Assembly (NCBI GenBank): GCA_951213105.1
Contig: OX578138.1
Coordinates: 67,480,037 to 67,544,036, forward strand
Length of the DNA: 64,000 nucleotides
Source: Amaurobius ferox
Lineage: Eukaryota; Arthropoda; Arachnida; Araneae; Amaurobiidae
Direction of reading: 5' to 3'
Part shown: positions 1 through 12,227 of the stretch, one piece after another
Position numbering within the stretch: position 1 is the stretch's first letter
How the letters are laid out: each line of letters starts with the position of its first letter
The notes under the pieces: model-generated
What the model was told of the DNA's origin: nothing
What the model saw: only the letters and a program-made list of their open reading frames with translations
Database searches by the model: none
Position numbers and translations under genes: made by a program

Positions 1-186
1 CGAAAACGTTCTATAGAGGGGGTGCCCCATGCCAAAACGTTCGAAAAGTGAAAAGATGGGAAAGCATACTTTGCGATGAGATAGAGACTTCAAATTTGGT
101 GTATAGGTAAATCATTTGAAAAGAAGAAAGTGTGTGCTATGTGGGTTTTAACCACACTTTCGGTCAGAACGCATAATTCAGTGGTA

Positions 187-929
187 TTGTTCATTAAAAA
201 CAATCTCCGACATTGACCGTGTCGAATAAAAATACATAAAAATCAAATTATTGGAAAATGAGGACAACGGACATGATATAAAACATTAATAATATATATT
301 TATTAACAAAAGGAAATTAAAATAATAATAAAACACATTTAATTAATTCAATTAACAATCTTACTAAATCATAATCACTCTCCATTGACATTCGTGTTTG
401 ACATTTCCTAAATCATGAATATTTAAAGTATGTATATTTAAATCCCCTTCATTTAAGTTTTCAATTAAATTCATTCTGATTATTTCACTCAAATGTAAAT
501 TGAATAAGATGTCGAGAGAGTGCGAACTTATCTAAATTAGTGTCAAACAGACTGAGAGTATAAGAGACATGCATTTCGTACCTTCGATTCATCGTAGGAT
601 CGTCACTCAATGCGGGGCACTTCGGCGGAGGCAACGCCGGTCGTCGCTGCAGACCTGCAGACGTAGTTTTGGAGAACTTTCTCTCCGAAGCACAAAATCA
701 ATTCTTTCCGTTCTTTTTGAAAGGGTCAGCTCTCCCCAAGAACGCCCTGCTGTGCGCCCCTCTGTAACTGAGCTATCGCTGTCCATATTTCCCAGAAACA
801 TGGCTTGCTCATCCTTTTGCAGGTGTTCTCTTAGGGAACTGTATATGAATTGAAGGAGAAGTACAGGGACCATCTTTGTAGGTTGTACTCCCTCCATAAT
901 TCGCAATGTTCCATATTTGCCTTGGAACA
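187..929 (-). mobile_element. LTR-like remnant, distant relative of the 16-25 kb LTRs
   Basis: This block resembles the better-defined LTRs at 13.8, 16.0 and 23.8 kb in layout. An AT-rich half with a GACATTGACCGT-like start and ATACATAA runs is followed by a GC-richer half. The right end carries GGGACCATCTT and GCAATGTT and then a terminal AACA, as in the other LTRs. The sequence just to the right is pyrimidine-rich, which on the minus strand would be a polypurine tract. No matching partner LTR or 5-bp TSD is seen, so the ends are approximate. Open frames here lack any recognisable domain. Confidence 0.4.
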
Positions 930-2215
930 TTCACCCCCTTCCCTGTAGTATGAAGGGTGCCATATGCCAGTATTCACCTAAAAACCTGTAACCGCATTTA
1001 CACACACACACACACATATATATAAAACACAATATCATCATGCAGATCAATGTCATTAAACTCTTGGAAAAAGAAAGTATAAAATTTTTCTGTCCGACAT
1101 ATCTATCAGTTCTATAGAAATTCTAAGTCCAATAAATTGGCTGTCCAAAAGTTGAAGGAATGTTCATGATAACAATGAGAAAAAAAAGCACAGTTCAAAG
1201 TTTGTATATAGTGGAAAAGTTGTTTTACGAAAAATTGTAGTAGAGGGTCTGTGTCTATATCACGCCACTGTTTCCTATTTCAGTCTCATGGTAAGTGTGG
1301 AACAAATCGAGAACTTGGAGATCTGCAGATGGAGCATATCACTGCGTAGTTTCGCTGTGAAGTAAACATGTGTAAAATGAAAGTTTACGTAGAAAACAAG
1401 TCACTGCATCATCTATCTCACTGTCATGGAAGTGCGAAAATTGTGGACTTTGAAAGTTTATGTGGAAAGCACGACACTGCATAATCGTATCACTGTCATG
1501 GAAGTGCGAAAATTGTAAGTCTGGAACTCTGTAACTGGGTGGTGTTACTGCATCACCTCTCGCTGTGAAGTAAACATGTAGAAAGTTGTACTGTGAAGAT
1601 CATGAATTAGCACACACTGTCTGCATCATATCACTAAATTATTATGCATGGAAGAATCTTAATTAAGGCACACACTTTGTCGGTCCCAATGCATACATAT
1701 ACATATAGTCTGATGACACAAATTCTCTCTCTCGAATTTACAATACCTATTTACCATTAAGTCCCTGACTTTTTTATTTTTTGTTTACAAAAACTAATTC
1801 CCTTCTTAATTCGTCATTATTTAATATTCAAAATACAGTATTTTCTCCTATTTCACTGTTATGTATAATTTATCCATTCTCTAGTCCTGCAAAGTGAACA
1901 TTATTCTCCCATCGTTATTATTATTATTTTTTTTTTCTAATTCTCTTTCTTCATTCCTTTCAACATTTATGTTGCCTACAAAATTTTCTCACTGATTACC
2001 TCATTTACTAATATTTACAAATACATTATACTATCTCATTGAAAATACAAAGAAAAACAAACAAATAAATTTTTGTCAATATTATCACGAATTGTCAAGG
2101 CTGTGAGAAATAAACCATGGTGATAGTTTCCATTTAAATTCATATCTCAAACCTGCGATTTTCCAAAGGGGTTTAATACGTTCAATAAACTCCCATAAAA
2201 CTCAGAGATTTAATT
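930..2215. other. No gene seen; AT-rich spacer with a CA tract
   Basis: A short CA/TA microsatellite lies at about 1001-1025. Apart from the duplicated segment listed separately, I see only AT-rich non-coding DNA. Confidence 0.6.
1380..1517. repeat. 73-bp tandem duplication
   Basis: Two imperfect copies (1380-1445 and 1453-1517) share the layout GAAAGTTTA, CACTGCATAAT-like, and end in the identical string CACTGTCATGGAAGTGCGAA. Fragments of the same words (CATCACT, GTGAAGTAAACATG) recur just outside, which suggests an older local array. Confidence 0.7.
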
Positions 2216-2480
2216 GACTTTCACGTTTTAAACCAATAATGTCCAACCTTTTTCGTTGTGAATCATGGAGTGAGAGAGTAGAACTCCTAGAAAAAATTGT
2301 CGTTTTTCACTAATATCTCGTGAACCACTGGTCGTAGAAACTCGAAACATGGCCTGTATTTTAAGTGGGGCGACCAACACAAATTTCATGAAATTCGGTT
2401 CAGCCATTCTCCAGTTATGGTGGATCATACATACATACTTTTCTTCTTTATGTATGTAGATACTCCGAAAAACAGGTATG
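2216..2480. repeat. Probable dispersed TE terminus
   Basis: The phrase AATTCGGTTCAGCCATTCTC followed by CATACATACATAC is typical in style of non-autonomous arthropod TE tails. No second copy is in the window, so this rests on general pattern only. Confidence 0.3.
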
Positions 2481-4184
2481 CTGCTAGTATATAATATAAA
2501 GAAATTTAAAATTCACAATGATGGGCAAATTCCTGCAGTATTCTAAATTATACTGTTATGCAAAACATTACATTAAAGCATTTATTTTAATTCTCCTTAA
2601 ACGAAGCATAATAATCTCTGTTCGCAGTATACAAAATGTTCCTCCCAGGAAGATCTGAATAATAAAACATTTTGTCCCATTTGTAAACAAATTTACAAAA
2701 TATATGAAGTTTGATAAAGATATGCCGAAATGATAGCACTAAAAGATATACCGCAGAAGATATACCAGCAAAATTTTCAACGATCGGCTAAACTAAATAT
2801 ATGAGTTTGAAAAATCTTTGCCAAAATAAAACAAATGACATAAGAAATCATTGAAAATACGGATGATTCCTGTAATCTTTAAACCCAAGGCCACAATTGA
2901 TATAACATAGTCAAAAACGCAATATAGTTTATTTATATAATTTATTTTGGTATAGGCATTTATTCAGTTACTCACATAAAAAATATGTGATAGAGTATAG
3001 GCCTTAACTATAATTTTTGCGCGTAGACCCGCAAACTGACAATCAACTTGGAAGGTAAAGGGAACCCTACCCGTTATTTGAGAAATAAAGGAAACTGAGA
3101 GGCAAAGCCGATATGTCTATGAACCCGACCCGATGAAGGTCTTTAAGATAAAGACTACAAATTTAAGGTAAAGATAGAAGAAGGTGTATAATTTAACTTT
3201 TCCAATATTTGCTATTTTTAGGAATGCTATATTACACCAAAATGTTTGATCTGCTGACTAAATGAGAAGCGCGTCTTCTTTTAATTGAGATAAAGACCAT
3301 CTTTTAAGTGAGAAAAATTGACCCATGTACAAACTTAAAAAAAAAAAAAAAAACTCTGGAATAAAGAAAAAATTCTAAAATTTAAATGTGAAAGGTCCTT
3401 TCCACCAAATCGTTCGAAATATAGATTAGAAAAAGCATTTGGCAGTGAAATAGAAACTGGAATTTTGGAAGCAGCATATATCGTATGATAGAAAATAGAA
3501 AGAAAATGCTATATTTCTTTCTATTTTCTATCATTCTATTATTTTGTAATATTTTGCATTTTTGGGGAGCGCACACCGAAATGTTTAATTAGCCGAATGG
3601 ATTAGAAATACTTTGTCGTAAGTAAGATAAAGATTTGAAATTTGGTGTAAGGGGACAGACAGTTCGCTAAAGCCTGCTTTTAAAATCAAATTTTTTAGAA
3701 ATTACCATTTTCCCGGGGTATGCTTACTGTGAGAACATTGACATATAATATAATGGGCATTCGGCAAGTATTTTAATTAATTGCTTTAGGTGATGAAAGC
3801 TTAAAATATATTATATTTCTTTACAGTCTTCCTTAACAACTTTTACTATAAGGCTTAACACCTGGCATTTGTTCATTTTCTGTAGCACTTCCTAAACTTT
3901 GTTTTTTTCTTCTTGAAACACAAATGTCTTATCGACATTTTCATCTGGTAAATACTTAACCTACTGTCAAAGACCATATGCTCCCCCTCCCCCCTAACTT
4001 TCCAGAATAAAACCATTAACGTGCGGTCTGGAAATAGACATATTACTTCCATGTTTCCGACAGTGCTTTAGGCCCCAAACAAAAGGACAGGAAACATAGA
4101 AACCTATCTCATTTATTAAAATGCGTGGTAATCAATGACACCCATTTTTGACATGGATGAAGAAAACAATAATTCTTCGAGCAA
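2481..4184. other. No gene seen; AT-rich DNA
   Basis: No open frame with recognisable motifs. The only structured element noted is the hairpin at 3486-3533. Confidence 0.6.
3486..3533. repeat. Perfect 20-bp hairpin
   Basis: Arms 3486-3505 and 3514-3533 are exact reverse complements (20 bp) with an 8-nt loop. The arms are made of GATAGAAAATAGAAAG. It could be a collapsed inverted-repeat element or simply a fold-prone AT-rich site. Confidence 0.85.
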
Positions 4185-4231
4185 AACACTAGATAAGGCT
4201 CCTATATATATATAGGAGCCTTAACACTAGA
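4185..4231. repeat. 29-bp near-perfect palindrome flanked by 9-bp direct repeats
   Basis: The direct repeat AACACTAGA occurs at 4185-4193 and 4223-4231. Between them lies a 29-bp segment that, with the first base of the right repeat, is a perfect 30-bp palindrome (TAAGGCTCC followed by TA repeats and then GGAGCCTTA). This is the form expected if two terminal inverted repeats of a cut-and-paste element were fused after loss of the interior, leaving the TSD. Confidence 0.75.
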
Positions 4232-4415
4232 GATTCCCAGAGACGTAATACATGTCTATTGAAATTCCTATGTGACATCCCCCCCCCTCCCCGAATTTTG
4301 AATTCCTACAGAAATCATCACAGACGGAAATCAAAGATTTGAAAATGATGTAATGCTCTCCTTAAGTCTCACAGACATGAACATAGGCGTAGAGTTTTAA
4401 AAAATATTGGGGATC

Positions 4416-4430
4416 GGGGGGGGGGGGGGG
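4416..4430. repeat. 15-nt G homopolymer
   Basis: Uninterrupted run of 15 G in AT-rich DNA, one of many long G/C runs in the window. Confidence 0.9.
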
Positions 4431-4451
4431 AGACTTGAGACTGCCCATTTT

Positions 4452-5240
4452 TACTTTCCCTGCAATACATGGTAATGTATAGGGAAAGTATTGGAATCAT
4501 ACCGAAAATCACAACTCGAGTTTTCGACGAATCTACACGTTTCTAGACCTCTAGAATACGAAAAAACCATTTTTAGCGTGACGTCTGTGTGTGTGTCTGT
4601 GTGTCTGTCTGTCTGTCTGTGTGTCTGTGTCTGTCTGTCTGTGCAGATATTGTATCCACTGTAACTGAAAAACTAATGGACCGAATTTCACAAAATTTGG
4701 TAGGTAAGTCACTTTCTTCACGAGTCTGGTGCTTATTAGTTTTGGGTATGATTCGAGATAAAAGAACCCGCCTATTTTTGCGAAATGGCCCGCAAAAGAT
4801 TGTATCCACTCTAACTAAAAAACTAATTGACCGAATTTCACAAAATTCGGTAGGTGAGTCACTTCTGGGTTACTCTGGTGCTGATTAGATTTTGGCACGA
4901 TTTGGAAAAAAATAACCTACCTTTTTATGCAAAATGGCCCGCAAAAATCGTCAAAATCTAAATTAAAGAACTAGGTATACTCAAATATATCCAATGAATG
5001 CTCGTTTAATACGTATTTTTTAACAACGAAAAGAATAAGACCAACCCCATTACACAAGGACTAGCCGTTCTCGAGATATTTTAGTTTTTCGTAATTTGTC
5101 TACGCCACCTTTTTAAATAAGTCCGGTTACCGAATGAGAACGAAAATTGAATTAAAAGTGAAATAAATTTAATTAAAATAAAGAGAATGTGAATATAAGT
5201 CTGCAGGGAAAGTCATGTGCTGCCCACATCAGATTTTTCT
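4452..5240 (+). mobile_element. 0.8 kb TIR repeat family, copy A
   Basis: The unit opens with ACTTTCCCTGCA at 4453-4464 and closes with its reverse complement TGCAGGGAAAGT at 5202-5213, then a linker CATGTGCTGCCCACATCAGA. Inside are a small palindrome (CATGGTAATGTA region), a TCGAGTTTTCGACGAATCTA stretch, a GTGTCTGTCTG microsatellite and two or three degenerate direct sub-repeats built on CCGAATTTCACAAAATTCGG, GGTGCTGATTAG and AATGGCCCGCAAA. No protein is encoded. Related units at 5.5, 6.4, 8.9, 62.2 and 63.8 kb show that it is a dispersed family. Confidence 0.8.
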
Positions 5241-5524
5241 TTAATGTGAGACATATAAAACCTTTAATGTACACTTAAAAATATCGGACATCTTCATTTA
5301 ACGGACACTCTTCAATAGTAGACACTTCCATTTAACAGACACAGTTCCATACAGAACAAGCACCTTCATATAATTTACACATTCACTTAAAGAGCATTTT
5401 TAAATTATCCCACAAAAAATATAAATAGTTTTTTAACCGCAGAATAGCTTACTCTTCGGCCAATGACAAATATTGATTTATGTCAAACAAATGTAAAAAT
5501 TATGCATTAAAAAAAATAATAATA

Positions 5525-6353
5525 AGATGTGGTCAGCACATGAGCTTCGCTGCATATTCACGTTCTCTTTATTTCTTTAATAATTCATTAAATTGAGTTT
5601 AATTGCACAAAATAACAGCCATAATTATTTTAAATTACATTAAATTTGCTCTTTTAATTCAATTTTCGTTCGCATTGGGTAACTGGACTTATTTTCAAAG
5701 GTCGAGTAACGAAAATGCGCAAAAAACAAAAATATCTCGAGAACGGCTAGTCTTAGTGTAATGAGATTGGTCTTACACTTTTCATCGTTAAAATTAACGT
5801 ATAAAGCTAGCATTTAATGGATATATTTGAGCATACTTAGTTTTTAATTTCAGATTTTGACGATTTTTACGGACCATTTCGCAATAAATATCAGGTTATT
5901 ATTTTCCGAATCGTACCAAAATCTAATCAGCACCACCAAGGTAACCCACAAATGACTTATCTACCACATTTTGTGAAATGTGAGCTATTAGCTTTCCAGC
6001 TAGTGGCCCGCGAAATGGCTCTCAGAAATTGCCTGCATCAGGCAACTTTTACGGGTCATTTCACAAAAAAGTCGCTTTCTTTTATCCCGAATCGTACCAA
6101 AAACTAATCAGCACCAAGGTCACACACAAGTGAAATTTTATGAAATTTGGTCCATTACTTTTTGAGTTAGTACGGATACATACATTGAGTAGATACATAC
6201 ATTGTACAGACAGACACACAGACGTCACGCTAAAAATAGTTTTTTCGTGTTCTAAAGGTGTCAAAACGTGTAGTTTCGTCGAAAACTCGAGTTGCGATTT
6301 TCGACATGATTTCAATATTTTCCCTATACATTACCATGTATTGCAATGAAAGT
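5525..6353 (-). mobile_element. 0.8 kb TIR repeat family, copy C
   Basis: Inverted relative of copy A, more diverged. It keeps the CATGTGCTGACCACATC-like end on its 3' side at about 5525-5545 and the CATGGTAATGTATAGGG start near 6320-6350. Copies A and C lie tail to tail. Confidence 0.75.
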
Positions 6354-7126
6354 AAAAATCTGATGTGGGCAGCACATGACTTTCCCTGCAGACTTATATT
6401 CACGTTCTCTTTATTTTAATTAAATTTATTTCACTTTTAATTCAATTTTCGTTCTCATTCGGTAACCGGACTTATTTTCAAAGGTGGCGTAGAGAAAATA
6501 GGAAAAACTAAAATATCTCGAGAACGGCTAGTCCTAGTGTAATGGGGTTGATCTTATTCTTTTCGTCGTTAAAAATTACGTATTAAACGAGCATTTAATG
6601 GATATATTTGAGTTTACCTAGTTCTTTATTATAGATTTTGACGATTTTTGCGGGCCATTTTGCAAAAAAAAGCAGGTTATTTTTTTCTGAATCGTACCAA
6701 AATCTAATCAGCATCAGGGTAATCCGCAAGTGACTCATCTACCGAATTTTGTGAAATTCGGTCAATCAGTTTTTCAGTTAGAGAGGATACAAGCTTTTGC
6801 GGGCCATTTCGCAAAAAAAAGGCGGGTTCTTTTAACCCGAATCGTACCCCAAACTAATCAGCACCAGATTCGCCCACAAGTGACTTACCTATCAAATTTT
6901 ATGAAATTCGGTCAATTACTTTTTTAGTTAGAGTGGATACAAAATCTGCACAGACAGACAGACACAGAGACACACAGACACACACACAGACGTTACGCTA
7001 AAAATTCTTTTTTTGTATTCTAGAGGTCTCGAAACGTGTAGATCCGTCGAAAACTCGAGTTGCGATTTTCGGCATGATTCCAATACTTTCCCTAATACAT
7101 TACCATGTATTGCAGGGAAAGTAAAA
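6354..7126 (-). mobile_element. 0.8 kb TIR repeat family, copy B
   Basis: Head-to-tail with copy C on the minus strand, joined through the linker AAAATCTGATGTGGGCAGCA. The terminal words TGCAGGGAAAGT (about 7110-7121) and ACTTTCCCTGCA (about 6381-6392) are intact. It is closer to copy A than copy C is. Confidence 0.8.
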
Positions 7127-8887
7127 ACGGTGTTATAGCTTCCAGTTGCATTCAAAATTTGGAACATAAAAACAAAATAGCAGAAAATGATCAGCAATGC
7201 AATAATTTTTTTTTTAATGTATATTTTTCTGAATTCAATGTTAATGTTTCCGAATAATAATATGGAGTTTTATACAATAATATACTAACAGTATCGGAGA
7301 ACAGAACTTTGCAGTCAAGTATTAAAGCAAATCAAAGGTTTAAAATTTACTTTCCAGAAGAAATTAACATAGATTTATACAAATAATTTGGAAGTCAAAT
7401 TTTTGGAAGTTTTCCCATATATTAAATTTAGTTTCGTTACTTTAACCATTTAGTGGAAATTTTTAAAATTAATTATTTAAATCTGCAAACATGCTCATCT
7501 TCTCAAAAATTATTCGAAAATAGAATAAAAAATAAGAAAACAATATATTAATATTTTGATGAAATAAATCAAGTTTGAGAGAAATGATTTTCAGAGATCA
7601 TTCACAGAATATATAGCATCTTTATTATTAAACTCAATCTATATAAATAAAATTGAAAATCTGTCTGTTTGTTTGTCCCATCATCACCGGAGAACCGCTG
7701 AAACGAATTTGATAAAATTTTGTGGATATCCTTGAAATAACCTCACTTAAAAATTAGTTCCATTAATTATGATCTGAATTGATCTGAGAAATATGGATGT
7801 ACAAGAAATTCAAGTAAAGCTTCTCTATCCCGATATTTTTATTATGTGTTTTATGAGAGAGTAAAAGGTGCATTATATGGAAAATTACTAGTGTCAGCAT
7901 TCTTAAAATACTTTCATTTCTTTTTCTAATGTTAATTTGCCTGTCTCCATCTATTCGGAAACCATAAACATAAAAGACGTATTATATATATAGCTATGTC
8001 GGAAACAGCTTAATAAAGACGTGATAGACAGATCGGCACTTGGCAATACGTGTATTAATAGATTGAAGACTAAAATTTTATTTTCGTCTATATGTTTGTG
8101 GAAATTCGATTTTCTATTTTATGTAAAGTCCTATAATTTTTGAGTACAGTATGGTGTTTAAATATTACAGCGTTGGCTTACTATTAGTTTTTAATATTGT
8201 ATTTAATTAATATTTTCATTGGATTGCGTTTGCAGATTTATTCACCAGTTAAGTATGTATACTCTCTTTAAGACTTTCATTTTCGTTTCTTCATTTCGAA
8301 CTTCATTTTTCTATAACCTTTCAAAACGAAAATTTTCATGGAAATATTCTTTCCTTCAGATACTAACACTCAAATACAAGTAAAATACTAAATTAAAAAT
8401 ACTTTCTATGCAATCTATATTGTTTTATTTTGCCACTAATAATTTTACGAAAAAATGAACTAAATTGGTGTCTAAATTTATTCAATATGAAATCAAATCA
8501 ATAAAAGTAATATGAGGTACATTGAGATAAGAAAATTTATTTTCTGAGTATGGTTTAGCATAAGGAAATATGTCATAAAAAATGAGAGTAAATATATAAA
8601 ACTGCTGAATTTAAAATCAATACAACAAAATTTGAAGGGCACTACAGGTTTTGTAAGAACTACATGAGCTACATCATCAACTAAATTCCAATCACATTCA
8701 ATCACACTGGTACATAAAATATAACAGCAAATAAAGAATTTCAGAATTATGGAATATATAACGAAAATAAAGGTAGAAACTTGTTTCGGTACCGATATAA
8801 GCTAACTTCATCAGTTAAATGTAAATATAATTTGATAAAACTACTTTAAAAATAACAATGAATTGTGGAATTATAAAGAATAAAATA
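7127..8887. other. No gene seen; AT-rich DNA
   Basis: Apart from the Helitron-like terminus at 7638 nothing is recognisable. Confidence 0.6.
7638..7730 (+). mobile_element. Helitron-like 5' terminus
   Basis: A TCTATATAAATAAAA start preceded by A, then a CTGTCTGTTTGTTTG tract and a CACCGGAGAACCGCTGAAAC stretch. Helitrons insert between A and T and begin with TC. Two similar starts lie at 37841 and 59121. No 3' hairpin with CTRR end was located, so the class is tentative. Confidence 0.35.
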
Positions 8888-10012
8888 AAAATCTGATGTG
8901 GGCAGCCTATGACTTTCCCTATATAATATAATTAATTTACTCCTTACCCCATCCCGAAAAAAAAATGATGTATAAGATCTGTGGAATAATGTTTTTAATG
9001 TTGAATTATACATTGTGCGCTTTTCCGGATGACAACATTTAAAACCATATCAAAGTACCCAATTAACTTATATTTCACGCAACTCACTTGAAAATTATCA
9101 TAGCATCCACAATAGGCAATATAATCCATATATCAAAATATTTTAATAATCAATTCATCAATATGGCATCATTATGGCATCATCAATATGACGCCAGTTT
9201 TGCAATTTTAACTATATTTTCGCGAATCTGCAGGTGAAAGATCACCAAGTTAGCAATATTTCGCTAAATGAGTTTCAAAGCTGGCGATATTTCGCTAAAT
9301 GAGTAACCAAGTTCACCAAACTTATCGCCAAGCGTTATAGATAAACGTGTAAAAGAACATAGAACATTTCTTATATATAAATGACTGTTGGCAAATTGTT
9401 AGGCGTAAATATACAAAACTATTACGTAAAGTATCTTCTCTCGTGAATGGAACGAATTAGATTAGCAAGAATATTAACAAATTTATCGCATAATATTATA
9501 TATGAAAAGTGAACATATGTAACAATAATGTACACATTTTCTTAATTTCATGTTTTTTTTTTTTGATAAATTTATTTGAAAATATGCAATATTTCAAGAA
9601 CGGTTTGTGCTAGCGTTAAAGTTAGTGTCAATACTTTTTTTTTTTTTTCAAAAAGTGCAATACCTCTAGAACGATTCATGCTAGCTTTATAAAATTTATG
9701 TCAATCATCATCTAATGAAAAATTTTATAAAACATTATTATTTAGGCAAAATTATTGAAAGTTCTGATTTTTTGATGATATTTTCAAAATTTTCATCAGC
9801 ATTCAATATGCTTGCTCCATTCGTGAGATCTCCACAGACTCACTCCCTCTCTCTCACACAGACACACACACAGACATAACCTCGAAACCACTCGATTCGA
9901 ATTCGGGTATGTTTAAAACGACGTGCCCCTCTGTTGAAAATAGAATTCGAATTTTCGACCCATTACAATATTTTCCTATACATTATACTGCGTATATAAG
10001 AAAAGTAGAAAC
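8888..10012 (-). mobile_element. Divergent copy of the 0.8 kb TIR repeat family
   Basis: The left edge repeats the linker AAAAATCTGATGTGGGCAGC and ACTTTCCCT. The right part has an ACACAGACACACACACAGAC tract, TTCGAATTCGGGT, and a decayed terminal palindrome (TTTTCCTATACATTATACTG) before a GAAAAGTA end. Layout matches the family, but sequence identity is low. Confidence 0.55.
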
Positions 10013-10694
10013 GAAGTAATCAAACTGTTTCACATGCTATAGGGTGCGAATTTATCAACTAAATGTAAATAATATTTGATAAAACTATTTTTTAAAATAC
10101 CATAAGAAAACTATAACTAACATTGGATGAAAACAACTGGTTTCGGAAACTATATGAGCAAAATTCAACAATTAACTTCAGATACATTTGTACAAAAAGA
10201 TTCCAATAAATTAATTCTACGAAATCGTGTAGTATATTTAAAACCAAAGATGCAGGAAACAAACGATTTTGAAAGCTGAAGGGAGTAACTTCATCAGAAT
10301 AGATACCAGAAAAAGCGGTTTTATAAACTAAATTAATTACCGTCATCTGGACTTTTTTCTTCACGGTTTTACGAAAAATGTCTAATTAAAATGTTTCTTT
10401 TTAAATACCATGAAATTTCATTGTTCAAATTATTTTTCCTTATAAGCAGGCATGGAATTTATATTATTGAATATAGTGCGTATAATAATACATTTGTTGT
10501 TAATTTTTTCTTTATCTTAATCCTGATAAAATTGTCATTAAATATAAAATAATCAACTTCACTTATTTAAAACATAGTTCTAAGCGCAACATTCGAAAAT
10601 TAATAAAAAATCGTCAGAAGATTGGGAAGAAAAAAATGCTTTTACTGTCATTTTTTCGCTTCACAGAAATTGTCTTTGTTTACAGTGGTCATGA
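10013..10694. other. No gene seen
   Basis: AT-rich; an open frame on the minus strand near 10.1-10.36 kb has no recognisable motif. Confidence 0.5.
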
Positions 10695-10712
10695 CCCCCC
10701 CCCCCCCCCCCC
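10695..10712. repeat. 18-nt C homopolymer
   Basis: Eighteen consecutive C after TCATGA; the longest G/C run in the window. Confidence 0.9.
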
Positions 10713-10768
10713 TGTAAAACCCATGCTAAACGACCGGCCCACAAATGATCCATCACTGTCAATAGGGA

Positions 10769-10805
10769 CGTCACCTCCGAGAGCAGACGGCTCTCGGAGG
10801 TGACG
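10769..10805. repeat. Perfect 15-bp GC-rich hairpin upstream of Merlin transposase
   Basis: Arms 10769-10783 (CGTCACCTCCGAGAG) and 10791-10805 are exact reverse complements around a 7-nt loop. A second, outer pair, GATCCATC at 10748-10755 and GATGGGATC at 10806-10814, extends the fold with a bulge. It lies about 340 bp before the transposase start and may be a terminal structure of that element. Confidence 0.85.
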
Positions 10806-11144
10806 GATGGGATCATTGTTGTGGTCAGCGCGGACCAATTACAGTCTCTTAAGACCCGCCCAGAAACATATAGTGTACAAGAGATCCAAAAGATTTGTCT
10901 ACCTTTTACTTATATTGGTGGATCTGCATGTGGAACTGTCCAATGAAACTTGAAATAGGCGAGGGGAGGGGGGGCGCTTTTAAAGAGACTTGTGGTAATT
11001 GTTTCTGGTCAGTACTGTTCAACGCTCTCTACCTGCAGAAATGGAATCGTCCGATAACCGGAAATGAATTGGATATAAATTAGGAACCCCATTTCTTTAC
11101 AACTCATTTCTGCTCGTTGATATTACTTGACATTATCGGACGAA

Positions 11145-12123
11145 ATGTGGTGTTTGTATACTTTGAGGGTGAAGGTGATCCATGATCGAGACATGTGTTT
11201 GGAGTGGTGCGAGCAGCGTCGTCTTATCCCTACGACAATGAAATGTACTGAGGATCATGAAATGAAACTTCATTTCAGATATGGAGATCAGGCAGGACTC
11301 GGAACATTTCGTTGTCGTTTAGGGAATAGTGACGGCAAAGACCAGTCTTTGTCACGAATTAAAGGTACGTGGTTCTCCTGTGCTCATATCCCACCCGAGA
11401 AAGTTCTCTACATCACAATGTGCTTCGCAAATGATATGACTGTTTCGCAATCTATCCTCCAAACCTCGTGGGAACAGAAGACGTCCAGTGAAACCATTTG
11501 CGACTGGTACAATTATTGCCGGCAGGCTGTTTCCTCTTATATGCTAGAACAGCAAGATAGTGAAGGTCCGATTGGTGGTGTCGGAAAGACTATCGAGCTG
11601 GATGAAAGCAAATTTTAGTAAGAGGAAATACAACGTGGGGCGGATTAATGACGGGACCTGGGTTCTTGGCTTCATTGAACGAGATTCCAAACGGTTCCGT
11701 CTGGAAATCTTGCCCGGGAATGAGCTTATGCCTCTTATTCGTAAGCACGTTGCTGCCGGAACAACAATAATAACTGATGAGTGGAGGGCCTATCGGGAAC
11801 TGGACCGTGATCGAAATTACAATCACGAGTCAGTGAACCATAGTACCAATTTCGTTGACCCAGTAACAGGAGCAAACACCCAAACAATTGAGGGATCATG
11901 GAGGCCGTTGAAACGGCGATTTTCAACAGGTGGTCGACGTGCTTGTTTCGGAGACCATTTGATGGAATATCTATTTCGGAGGCACTGTAGATACAGTGGC
12001 ATTGAGCCATTTGATTTAATGGTAACTATATTATCTTCCGTATTTGCGTTCCCTACGCAATACGTGAGAAATCCACGTCAATCACGAGCACAGACTCAAT
12101 CAACGAGCAGAGACTCAAACTAA
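11145..12123 (+). pseudogene. Merlin-type (ISXO2-like) DDE transposase, one frameshift
   Basis: This encodes a cut-and-paste DNA transposase of the Merlin superfamily, related to bacterial IS1016/IS1595 enzymes. The first frame (to 11618) holds a Cys-containing N-terminal part and ends in ELDESKF, the first catalytic Asp motif. The second frame (from about 11612) continues with KYNVGR, then TDEWRAY (second Asp) and NHSTNFVDPVTGANTQTIEG with the final Glu, followed by RPLKRRF. The full triad is therefore present, split by one extra T in the run at 11611-11614. The start is the in-frame ATG at 11145; no canonical ATG lies upstream in this frame. About 325 residues fits the family. Two fold-back motifs (GTCCTTTTTTAGGAC and GGGCTTTGCAAAAAGCCC) follow the stop. 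Exact TIRs were not found. Identity is firm; activity is unlikely unless the frameshift is a sequencing error. Confidence 0.9.
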
Positions 12124-12227
12124 TAGAACATTTTTTTATACATTTTTATGTCCTTTTTTAGGACATGGGCTTTGCAAAAAGCCCTAACATTAAAAAAAAT
12201 AGAAACACTTTTACATGCAGTCTCTAC

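Noticed and set aside
569..930. Overlapping frames on both strands of about 95-107 codons
   Set aside because: They sit in the GC-rich half of an LTR-like remnant and have no motif; the same kind of frame appears in the other LTRs.
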